Positions 1 to 7,689 of a stretch of DNA of 64,000 bases are shown here, piece by piece. This DNA comes from an uncultured Draconibacterium sp. (GTDB lineage Bacteria > Bacteroidota > Bacteroidia > Bacteroidales > Prolixibacteraceae), in contig NZ_OY781981.1 of the NCBI RefSeq assembly GCF_963677565.1, positions 682,001 to 746,000 on the forward strand, in the 5' to 3' direction. The stretch's first letter is position 1. Each line of letters starts with the position of its first letter. Both the position numbers and the translations under genes were made by a program. Below the pieces are notes generated by a model. That model saw only the letters and a list, made by a program, of their open reading frames with translations. It ran no database searches and had not been told where the DNA came from.

Positions 1-37
1 TGCCCGTTCCCGGTTCCCTGGATGGCATATAGTATTT

Positions 38-886
38 TCACTGACCGGCTTGTATTAAATTCGAAAATGTGAGCTCTTTTACCAAAGTCTGGTAAATCGA
101 TTGTTCAGCCGGAAATTCTGCCTCATCTGCCGGTGTTTCTTCTTCCGTTTCGGTGTACGCATACAAATGCCATTCGCCGTTGTAATATTCGGCAGCGGTT
201 AAATGTTCCACCCAATCGCCACAATTGATATATTGGATCGACATCCCGTCAGTTTTAAGCATTTTGGTTTTCGGAATATGTGTATGTCCGCAAATTACTG
301 TTTGGTAACCTTGTGCGGAAGCCGATTCAGCCAATTGTTTTTCGAATTTTGAAGACGTTCGTTTCTCGCGGACAAAGTTCTTTTTTATGATTTTGTAAAT
401 GATCATCTCGCGCTTACCAAAAGGGATCAGCAACCAGTTGATAAAATTATTAATGATGGTCAGTAGTCCGTAAAGTGCTGCTCCGAATTTGGCCAGCGAT
501 TTCGATTTATGGATCACTTTATCAAAAATATCTCCATGAAAAATCCAGGTTCGTTTGCCATTATGCTCAAAAATGAATTGATTGGCAACTTCGAGCAAAC
601 CTATTTTGGCACCACTAAATTTGCGTAAAAACTCGTCGTGATTACCGGTAATATAGATCACCCTTGTTCCCTTTTCCATCATTTTGATGATCTGCCTTAT
701 CACTTTTTAATGATTCTTGGGGAAATAATTCCGGCTGAAACGCCACGAATCTATGATATCGCCATTCAGCACCAGTATTTCAGGATTTATTGATTTGAGG
801 TATTCGAGAACTCTTTTGGGCTTGCAAGCATAAGTGGCAAGGTGTAAATCGGAAATTACTGAAACTTCAATCTTTCGCTTGTTCAT
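38..886 (-). pseudogene. UDP-2,3-diacylglucosamine diphosphatase-like metallophosphoesterase, interrupted by an in-frame stop
   Basis: A calcineurin-like phosphoesterase of the LpxH-like type common in Bacteroidota. The first piece (ATG at 886) carries the metal-binding motifs ISDLHL and LNGDIIDSW and runs to PKNH, where a TAA (707-709) interrupts it. The same frame continues after the stop as KVIRQIIKMMEKG and holds GNHDE and, near the end, GHTHIPK. No frameshift is needed, so only this one codon separates the halves. A GTG at 701-703 could be a restart, but each half lacks part of the dinuclear metal site, so neither should be active alone. Without the stop it would be about 282 residues, normal for the family. 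It is either a recent nonsense mutation or a base-calling error. The family call is good; the exact substrate is inferred. Confidence 0.75.
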
Positions 887-979
887 TCTTTTACAAATGA
901 TATAAAACAAACATAGGCCGACAAGATTAACCGGCTATTACACAAAGATTAAGATTAGAATAAATTGCGGGGGTACGAA

Positions 980-1010
980 TTCAGCAGGTGACTTGAAGTC
1001 ACCTGCTGAA
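980..1010. repeat. Perfect 15-bp inverted repeat
   Basis: Two 15-bp arms around a single central G form a perfect palindrome (left arm TTCAGCAGGTGACTT). It lies between the phosphoesterase pseudogene and the 3' end of the phytase gene. No T-run follows on either strand, so it is not a standard terminator. A short GCGCT-A-AGCGC dyad follows at 1017-1027. It looks like a REP-type dispersed palindrome. Confidence 0.6.
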
Positions 1011-1053
1011 TAGTAAGCGCTAAGCGCATAAAATCTTGATCCAACTATTATTC

Positions 1054-2169
1054 TCAGTTTAAGAATAACTTTTCAATGGCTTCCCACGAAATGTATTTGA
1101 AGTTTTGGCTGACCAGTTCTTCTCCATCGTAGTTATACCCGTCCTGAACCACTAACATGCCTTTTGGATATTTGGCACCCAGCGGAACGTTGGTAATGTC
1201 AATTCCATCCGTTTCTTCCACGCCATCAACATCGCCGTCAACAATACGAAAACTGCCGAGGTACTTATTATCGCCCTGGCGCTCGAACACCGCGTAACTG
1301 TAACTTCCCTGCGACGAAGCCACCAGGTAGCCGTTCACGCTGTCGGTGGCATAAATGGCCAGCCCTTCAATATCGTAGTGCATATCTTCGTTCTCTTCAG
1401 TACTCATTGCTATCAGCTTTCCTTCGGTAGAACCATCGGGTTCTGCATCGAACTTAAAAATGCCGGCCACTTCTTCGCCGATGTAAACCACTCCGTTTTC
1501 ATCGTCGGCAGCAACTCCTTCGGTTTGCGTCCCCAAACTCCACGAACGAACCAGTTTGGCATCAATTTTATCGCCACTGGCAAACAATTCCCATTGCTCA
1601 ATTTCGCCGGCTTTACTGTTCAGAAATACGTAATAGTTGCCTGTTTTAGCACTTCTGTACATGCCCAAACCATAAACATCGTCCTGCATTTCAGAGGTGA
1701 TTACCCGGGCATCGGCCGCTTCAAGCACTCCTCCTTTTTTTACAAAGTACAACGATACTGAATGCGTTGAGCGATTACTGGCTGCCAATACATCTACTTT
1801 TTTGTCGCCCAAAGGAAATCCATAACGCAGGTCGCAGTTATTCATATTCCCATCGGCATAATAGTTTAGCTGTTTCCCGTCAAGATCGTAGGTGGCTAAC
1901 CCTCCTTTTTTATCGGTACCAATAATAAATGAGTTCATCACATCCGTCGTATCAATCCATATTGCCGGATCGTCAGCCGAGTCCTCATTCTTATTTTGTG
2001 GAACAGGATCTGTTTCGGCTACAGCAACAACGGTGTTTGCAATGTGCTCACCGGCTTTTCGCGATCCCTCGCTTGGTCGGTTGATTTCGCAACCAACAAT
2101 GCTTACCACTACAAGTGCCAGTATAACGCTGGCTAAAAATATACGATTACAAGTACAATTCATCGTCAT
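1054..2169 (-). CDS. Beta-propeller phytase (3-phytase), lipoprotein
   Basis: A secreted beta-propeller phytase that releases phosphate from inositol hexakisphosphate. The N-terminus is a lipoprotein signal with lipobox SIVGC, so the enzyme is probably anchored in the outer membrane. The mature region has the family's early motif DPAIWID, then GTDKKGGLATYDLDG, NNCDLRYGF and AASNRS, and later EGLAIYAT, as in PF02333. At about 370 residues it is full length. The start is the ATG at 2169; 2163 is also possible. It lies 87 bp downstream of a TonB-dependent receptor gene on the same strand, with phosphate permeases and a PhoR/PhoB pair next along, so phosphate scavenging is the likely role. The enzyme call is firm; co-transcription with the receptor is inferred. 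Confidence 0.9.
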   Translation of the reverse strand: MTMNCTCNRIFLASVILALVVVSIVGCEINRPSEGSRKAGEHIANTVVAVAETDPVPQNKNEDSADDPAIWIDTTDVMNSFIIGTDKKGGLATYDLDGKQLNYYADGNMNNCDLRYGFPLGDKKVDVLAASNRSTHSVSLYFVKKGGVLEAADARVITSEMQDDVYGLGMYRSAKTGNYYVFLNSKAGEIEQWELFASGDKIDAKLVRSWSLGTQTEGVAADDENGVVYIGEEVAGIFKFDAEPDGSTEGKLIAMSTEENEDMHYDIEGLAIYATDSVNGYLVASSQGSYSYAVFERQGDNKYLGSFRIVDGDVDGVEETDGIDITNVPLGAKYPKGMLVVQDGYNYDGEELVSQNFKYISWEAIEKLFLN

Positions 2170-2256
2170 CAATTTTTATGTAAATAGCTGAGAACACAAC
2201 AAGTCGCGTCCTCAGCATTAACTTTTAAAATCTATTCTATGCTGAATTTACGATTC

Positions 2257-4998
2257 CTAAAAATTAAACTTCAAACCGAAATTTACTTTAATATCGTAGT
2301 ACTCGGCCTGGTAGGTGTATTGCGACTCACCCTGATAATAACGCAACGGCGTATTCAGAATATTATTGAGTTCGGCAAACAGCATAAAGTTTTTATTGAA
2401 ATGGTAGCTGGTGTTAAAATCGAGGTACGAAACCTGATCGTAATACACATCTTCAAAAGCCTTGTCGCTGTATTCTTCAACAAAATCGCCGGCGTAATTG
2501 TACGACAAACGTGCCGACAGTTTTTTGCCTTCGTAATATAACGACGCGTTTAAGGTATTTTCTGGTGTTCCGGGCAATGTCAGGTCTTCGTCTTCACGGT
2601 CTTCGATCTGGAAATTGCTAACCGATGATTTGGTGTAAGTATAGTTGGCATAAAAACCTGTCTGACGAAGGAATCCCGGCAAAAAGTCGAACTGACGCTG
2701 GAAGGCCACTTCGGCACCGAACAAGGTTGCGTCGCCGGCATTAATAGGCTGTGTAAATTTCTCCCAGGTTTGCCCCAGGTAATCGTAATCCGACTGGATA
2801 CCGTTTACAATAAAGTCGCTGATGTCTTTGTAGAAAATTCCACCCGACACCAATCCGATTGACTGGAAGTAATGCTCGGCCATTAAATCGAAGTTCCACG
2901 ATGTTGTTGGAGTAAGATCGGGATTACCGATTTCAATTTCTACATCTTCGTTGTTCACTTCAACACGCGGAACAAGATCGATATATTTTGGGCGAGCCAG
3001 GGTATTGGTAACACTTGCTTTAATATTGGTGTTTTTATCGATTTCGTATTTCAACAACAGCGATGGCAATACATTGGTGTAATTGTTGTCCACTTCTTCG
3101 GTGTCAACCAAATCCTCAACATCACCTTCTTCGTCCAGAATCAGTTCTTTACCCGAGTAGTTGATCGATGTATTTTCCATTCGTACACCGGCAACAACAT
3201 CCAAACGGCCAAACGATTGGTCGAAACGCAGGTAAGCAGCAGTTACATCTTCCGATGCATCAAAGTTTCCGGCCAGTTCTTCCAGGTTTACTTCGCCTTC
3301 AAAATCGCTTGAATTTAAGTCCAAACCACCCAGGTATTTTACATCAACGTATGTTCCGGCCACATAATCTCCGGCTAAGAAATCGTCTTTTGTTTTTACT
3401 ACTGTATTACTAAATGCGCCACTGTTAAAACTGTCTTCATCGGTTGGCGAATAATCGTAAAAATCGTTGTCGCGGCTTTTACTTTTGCCTTTGTATTTGG
3501 CACCAAACCTTAAAACACTTGTTCCGTTTTGGAAAGGGAGCTTAAAGTCAACCTTGAATTTTTTGTCAATATCCTCGGTGTACTGATGTTCTTCAGAAAG
3601 CTCATCGAAATCCCACTCGCTGTTAAAATCCTGTGCTTCGGGAGTATTAATGATAACCTGTGGTTTTTCAGTATCAGAAAGATCCTGATCAAATTCAACA
3701 TTTTTAATCCGGTATTGTAAATAGCGTTCGTTCGGACGGTCTTCGTTTGCTTTCGAGTACGAACCTTTCCAGTCCATTTCCAGAGCACCAAACTGGTGTT
3801 CGCCACCCAACGAGAAATGATAAGTACGCTGATCTTCCAACCGTGCATCTTTGTTGGTACCACCTTTTACCTGACGTTCGATTTTTGCCTCATCTTCATC
3901 CAGGTCTTTATAAACCACGCGGTAACGGTTTTCCCAGTCGTTACGGTGGTTGTACATAATTTTTGCTTCAATTTTATTATTGGCATCAAATTCATAATCC
4001 AATGCACCCGAATAACTCTGGCGCAAACGCTCAATCAGGTAAGTACGCACCTGCATTTCTTTCATTGTTCCGTCGTCGTCCCATTCAGCTTCCAAATCGT
4101 CCGATCCCATCATGTGGTCTTGTACCGAACCGGCCAGTGTTACGCCTAGCTTATTATTGAAAAAGCGGTCGCCATATAAAAGCGAGAAATTAGGAGCTAC
4201 CTTGCCACGCAAAGCATTATAAGTACCTCCAACCGAACCGGTGATACGGCGCGAGTACGGATTCGACTTGGTTACCAGGTTTACCGATCCGCCAATTGCA
4301 TCGGCATCCATATCGGCAGTAACTACTTTATTTACCTCAATACTCTGGATCATATCCGAAGGAATCAGGTCGAGCTGGATTGAACGTGTTTCAGCTTCGG
4401 CCGACGGAATACGGTCGCCATCAATAGCCACCGAGTTGTATTCGGGCGATGTTCCGCGAATGTTTCCAAAACGCGCTTCACCCTGGTCGTACTGAACATT
4501 GATTCCGGGAATACGTTTTAAGGCGTCGCCAACATTCTGGTCGGGGAAACGCCCCACCTGATCGGAAGAAATAATATTGGTAATGTTCATGCTGCTTTTC
4601 TGCTGGTTCAATGCTTTTGATTGCCCTTGCAAAGCACCGTTTACCACTACTTCCTCAATATCGATCCCGGCTTCAAGCTCGAAATTCAATGTACTTGTTT
4701 TTCCTATAGTTACTGTAACTGATTTTACAACTTCTTTAAATCCGATGTACGAAACTTTTACTTCGTACTCACCGCCATCAAGTGCCGAAATACGATAAAA
4801 ACCATTCACATCGGTTACTGCACCTCGTTTCAGATCTTCGATTAAAACAGCTGCTCCCGGTAAAGGAAGGTTGTCTGCATCAACAATTCTACCGGCGATA
4901 GTACCTTTATTTGCCGCGTTTTCGTCTTCATTTTCAGCCAACGCACTAAACACGTTAACAATCAACAGAATAAACAGTAAGAGAGATAATTTTTTCAT
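2257..4998 (-). CDS. TonB-dependent receptor, probably for phytate or another phosphate ester
   Basis: A 913-residue outer-membrane TonB-dependent receptor. It has a signal peptide ending near SALAE, a carboxypeptidase-regulatory-like domain (about 30-115; TIAGRIVDADNLPLPGAAV), a plug domain (about 130-250, with RIPGINVQYDQGEARFGNIR and GGSVNLVTK), and a beta-barrel ending in aromatic KVNFGLKFNF. The barrel resembles the TonB-receptor type found in many Bacteroidota without a SusD partner, and no susD lies nearby. The phytase gene follows on the same strand, and PiT permeases lie upstream on the same strand. Import of phytate or partly dephosphorylated inositol phosphates is inferred from this context only; family membership is clear. 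Confidence 0.85.
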   Translation of the reverse strand: MKKLSLLLFILLIVNVFSALAENEDENAANKGTIAGRIVDADNLPLPGAAVLIEDLKRGAVTDVNGFYRISALDGGEYEVKVSYIGFKEVVKSVTVTIGKTSTLNFELEAGIDIEEVVVNGALQGQSKALNQQKSSMNITNIISSDQVGRFPDQNVGDALKRIPGINVQYDQGEARFGNIRGTSPEYNSVAIDGDRIPSAEAETRSIQLDLIPSDMIQSIEVNKVVTADMDADAIGGSVNLVTKSNPYSRRITGSVGGTYNALRGKVAPNFSLLYGDRFFNNKLGVTLAGSVQDHMMGSDDLEAEWDDDGTMKEMQVRTYLIERLRQSYSGALDYEFDANNKIEAKIMYNHRNDWENRYRVVYKDLDEDEAKIERQVKGGTNKDARLEDQRTYHFSLGGEHQFGALEMDWKGSYSKANEDRPNERYLQYRIKNVEFDQDLSDTEKPQVIINTPEAQDFNSEWDFDELSEEHQYTEDIDKKFKVDFKLPFQNGTSVLRFGAKYKGKSKSRDNDFYDYSPTDEDSFNSGAFSNTVVKTKDDFLAGDYVAGTYVDVKYLGGLDLNSSDFEGEVNLEELAGNFDASEDVTAAYLRFDQSFGRLDVVAGVRMENTSINYSGKELILDEEGDVEDLVDTEEVDNNYTNVLPSLLLKYEIDKNTNIKASVTNTLARPKYIDLVPRVEVNNEDVEIEIGNPDLTPTTSWNFDLMAEHYFQSIGLVSGGIFYKDISDFIVNGIQSDYDYLGQTWEKFTQPINAGDATLFGAEVAFQRQFDFLPGFLRQTGFYANYTYTKSSVSNFQIEDREDEDLTLPGTPENTLNASLYYEGKKLSARLSYNYAGDFVEEYSDKAFEDVYYDQVSYLDFNTSYHFNKNFMLFAELNNILNTPLRYYQGESQYTYQAEYYDIKVNFGLKFNF

Positions 4999-5055
4999 TT
5001 TAGAATTTGGTTATTTATTACGCACCAAACTTCGCCATTACCTCACTTAAAGCGA

Positions 5056-5084
5056 TTGCAATACCATTAAAAGGAAATTAATAA
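5056..5084. promoter_or_regulatory. Candidate Pho-box-like repeats upstream of the phytase receptor gene
   Basis: Three TT-starting heptamers at 11-bp spacing: TTGCAAT (5056), TTAAAAG (5067), TTAATAA (5078), each separated by 4 bp. They lie about 60-85 bp upstream of the receptor start and resemble the clearer array at 7543-7571. The region is AT-rich, so a chance match is possible. Confidence 0.3.
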
Positions 5085-5133
5085 AAAGGTAGCGGGGTTA
5101 ATAGAATTGCAATATTTGTTTAACAATAAGCAT

Positions 5134-5166
5134 AAAAAAAGAGGAGACTGTAAGCCTCCTCTTTTT
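5134..5166 (-). terminator. Intrinsic terminator after the first PiT gene (could act both ways)
   Basis: GAGGAG (5141-5146) pairs with CTCCTC (5156-5161). Seven A bases precede it on the + strand, giving a T-run on the minus strand just after the PiT stop at 5187; a T-run also follows on the + strand. Confidence 0.75.
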
Positions 5167-5186
5167 CCTATATCAGTTTATACCTT

Positions 5187-7448
5187 TTAGTTTCTTGTGT
5201 TGGTAATAAAATCGCGCTCCGACTTTACCAGGTTTATCGCATGAAGCAATAAGTTCTCCAACTCGGTGTGTATTTTAAAGTACAACTGCGAATTGCGTGT
5301 ATTCACCAATTGTTCCTTAACACGTTTAAATTGATGTTTCTCATTTTTACGCAACACCACCACTACCTCATCTATTTCTTTAATCAGTGTATCAATATCT
5401 TCAAAGCTTTGGTTTTTCACCATTTTTGATACCTTATCCAGAACAGTTCTTACCATTTTAATAGTTGCAGTTAATTCTGCCGCCTGTTCTTCGGTAAACG
5501 GTTTGTGGTTGTTCTCCACGTGGGTGATCATCGGACTCAACATAAAATGTACGGCATGTGCCATTTCACGTTTATGCTCGATCATCTGCACATAGAAGTG
5601 CGTTGTTTCGGCAGAACTATCCATTAATTTCTCTGCAATCTTAAATACTTTATCCTTATTCTTCTTCGCTTTTTTCGACAATACTTTGCAGGCCTCTTCA
5701 GCTTTTCGCAAGCCACCTCTGTCTTCATTTAAAAAGCTTTTCATTCCTAAGTCAAGAATTTCAGATGTATTTGTTAGCCCTTTTACAATTTGCTTGGCAC
5801 TTTTTGTAATAATAACTTCTGTTTCATCCTCCTCTTCAATATTGTCTTCTTCTTCGGCAACTTTTGCCTGAGCACGTTTGCGGAAAAGAATCTGCGTTCT
5901 GATTACCATAAAAACAGCCACGGCCACAAATACAAAGATCATATACTTACCACTCAGCGAAATAATTAATGCGATTATTCCGGCTACTGAGAAAGCAATT
6001 AAAGCGGTCAAGAACCAACCTCCAATTACTGCAAACACTCCGGAGATACGGTAAACTGCACTTTCACGGTCCCAGGCACGATCGGATAACGAAGTACCCA
6101 TTGCCACCATAAATGTTACGTAGGTAGTAGAAAGTGGTAATTTCAACGAAGTACCAATAGCAATAAGAATACTGGCAACCACCAAATTTACCGATGCACG
6201 AATTTTATCGAATGCCGGCGCATCTTCTTCGTCTTTATAGTACGAGAATTTTTCAAATCGTGATTTTAGCGTATTATTAAATGACGAAGGCATCGTCTTC
6301 TGAACCTTTTTATTAAAGTTGGTGAAGCCGCGCACCATAACACGTGCGGCAAATGACGACCCGAAACGCTCATCACCTGCATCCTGACGGCTAAGGTTAA
6401 TTTCTGTTTCGGTAACGGCACGTGCTTTTTTCGACATGATTAGCGTAATAACCATTACAAGGCCGGAAACAATAAGCATATAAATCGGCGTACTGCTTTT
6501 TCCTGCAAGATTTGCCATCGAGAATTGTTCGGCGGGCATACCCGACGCCATCCAGTCCTGGAACGATTTAAAACCTGCTACCGGCACTCCAATAAAGTTT
6601 ACAAGGTCGTTTCCGGCAAATGCCATGGCCAGCGCAAAAGTTCCAACCATTACAACAACCTTAAGAATTTTAATATTGAAGATCCATTTCAGCATTTGAA
6701 TAAATACTACCCAAAAACCAAAACTTACCAGCAGTATTAAACCAACATTATGCTTGAAGTAATCTTGCAAGGTTTCTCCTGATGCCAGTTCAACACCTGC
6801 AAAAGACGATCCTTTCATTCCTTTAATAAAAATAAAGTAGGTGATTGCTGTAATAGCAAGACCTCCGAAAGCAGATCCAAAATATTTCATCGGACCGCGA
6901 TAGCGGAACGAAAAAATAAATCGAGTAATATACATTACCAACGCACCGACACTAAATGCGATAAAAACTGATAGTAAAATACCCGTAATAATAGCCAGGG
7001 CCTTACTCGAGTTAATGTAATTCGACAATTCGGCAGCCACAGAAAGCCCCATTCCTTTGATTTTAACCGCGGCCACCGCCACTGCAGATCCAAGCAATTC
7101 AAAAACGATACTCACCGTAGTTGATGTTGGCATACCAAATGTGTTAAACAAATCAAGAAGAATTACGTCGGTGATCATCACAGCCAGAAAAATGACCATG
7201 ATCTCGGCGAAATAAAACTGATCAGGATGAAAAATTCCTTTTCGTGCTACTTCCATCATTCCATTCGAGAATGTTGCTCCCACAAGAACACCAATACTTG
7301 CCATTAGAAAGATAACCCACTTTGGAGCTGCTTTCGATCCTATTGCAGAATTCAAAAAGTTAACTGCATCGTTACTTACACCAACAATTAAATCGGAAAT
7401 TGCTAGGGCAAAAAGAACGACCACAAGAATTAAATAAAAGTTTTCCAT
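5187..7448 (-). CDS. pit: Inorganic phosphate transporter, PiT family, with fused PhoU-like domain
   Basis: A 753-residue inner-membrane phosphate permease. The PHO4/PiT signatures are present twice, as expected for its inverted-repeat fold: GVSNDAVNFLNSA near residue 23 and FAGNDLVNFIGVP near 280. About ten to twelve membrane segments fill residues 1-525. An acidic linker (about 535-550, EEEDNIEEEDETE) leads to a helical C-terminal domain (about 560-740) resembling PhoU/DUF47, which usually lies on a separate gene. It is closely similar to the gene at 7690-9960, so the pair arose by tandem duplication. Family and topology are clear; phosphate rather than sulfate as substrate is supported by the neighbouring phytase and PhoR/PhoB genes. 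Confidence 0.9.
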   Translation of the reverse strand: MENFYLILVVVLFALAISDLIVGVSNDAVNFLNSAIGSKAAPKWVIFLMASIGVLVGATFSNGMMEVARKGIFHPDQFYFAEIMVIFLAVMITDVILLDLFNTFGMPTSTTVSIVFELLGSAVAVAAVKIKGMGLSVAAELSNYINSSKALAIITGILLSVFIAFSVGALVMYITRFIFSFRYRGPMKYFGSAFGGLAITAITYFIFIKGMKGSSFAGVELASGETLQDYFKHNVGLILLVSFGFWVVFIQMLKWIFNIKILKVVVMVGTFALAMAFAGNDLVNFIGVPVAGFKSFQDWMASGMPAEQFSMANLAGKSSTPIYMLIVSGLVMVITLIMSKKARAVTETEINLSRQDAGDERFGSSFAARVMVRGFTNFNKKVQKTMPSSFNNTLKSRFEKFSYYKDEEDAPAFDKIRASVNLVVASILIAIGTSLKLPLSTTYVTFMVAMGTSLSDRAWDRESAVYRISGVFAVIGGWFLTALIAFSVAGIIALIISLSGKYMIFVFVAVAVFMVIRTQILFRKRAQAKVAEEEDNIEEEDETEVIITKSAKQIVKGLTNTSEILDLGMKSFLNEDRGGLRKAEEACKVLSKKAKKNKDKVFKIAEKLMDSSAETTHFYVQMIEHKREMAHAVHFMLSPMITHVENNHKPFTEEQAAELTATIKMVRTVLDKVSKMVKNQSFEDIDTLIKEIDEVVVVLRKNEKHQFKRVKEQLVNTRNSQLYFKIHTELENLLLHAINLVKSERDFITNTRN

Positions 7449-7489
7449 TTATTCGATTTTAATTATGCTGTCAGATTTAGTTTACAAGC

Positions 7490-7507
7490 TGTAATCATTT
7501 TGTAATT
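7490..7507. promoter_or_regulatory. Candidate Pho-box-like direct repeat upstream of the first PiT gene
   Basis: TGTAATC, ATTT, TGTAATT: two near-identical heptamers with a 4-bp spacer (11-bp period), 42-59 bp upstream of the PiT start at 7448. The same arrangement occurs upstream of the second PiT gene at 10009-10026. Confidence 0.45.
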
Positions 7508-7542
7508 TCCGGCAAAGGTGTTTTAAAAACCGAATATTTTTG

Positions 7543-7571
7543 TTACAATTCGATTACATTTTGATTAATTT
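7543..7571. promoter_or_regulatory. Candidate Pho-box-like triple repeat
   Basis: TTACAAT, TCGA, TTACATT, TTGA, TTAATTT: three heptamers at exactly 11-bp spacing on the + strand, about 95-125 bp upstream of the first PiT start. The TTACA core recalls the TTAACA repeats bound by PhoP of Bacillus; that link is by analogy only. Confidence 0.4.
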
Positions 7572-7642
7572 TTCGTCTCTCTCCACCTTCTCCACCAGTG
7601 TTCAAATAAATCAGGTTCGAACTCAAATTACGAAAAACAAAA

Positions 7643-7666
7643 AAAGCCGGAAAGTTTTTCCGGCTT
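7643..7666 (-). terminator. Intrinsic terminator after the second PiT gene
   Basis: AAAGCCGGAAA and TTTTCCGGCTTT pair around a 2-3 nt loop, just downstream of the stop at 7690. The A-rich stretch at 7630-7645 gives the minus-strand T-run. Confidence 0.75.
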
Positions 7667-7689
7667 TAAATATTGTATGTTGTTATTAT

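Noticed and set aside
707..709. Programmed readthrough or selenocysteine at the phosphoesterase stop
   Set aside because: The codon is TAA rather than TGA, and no selenocysteine-insertion structure or selenium gene is seen; mutation or sequencing error is simpler.
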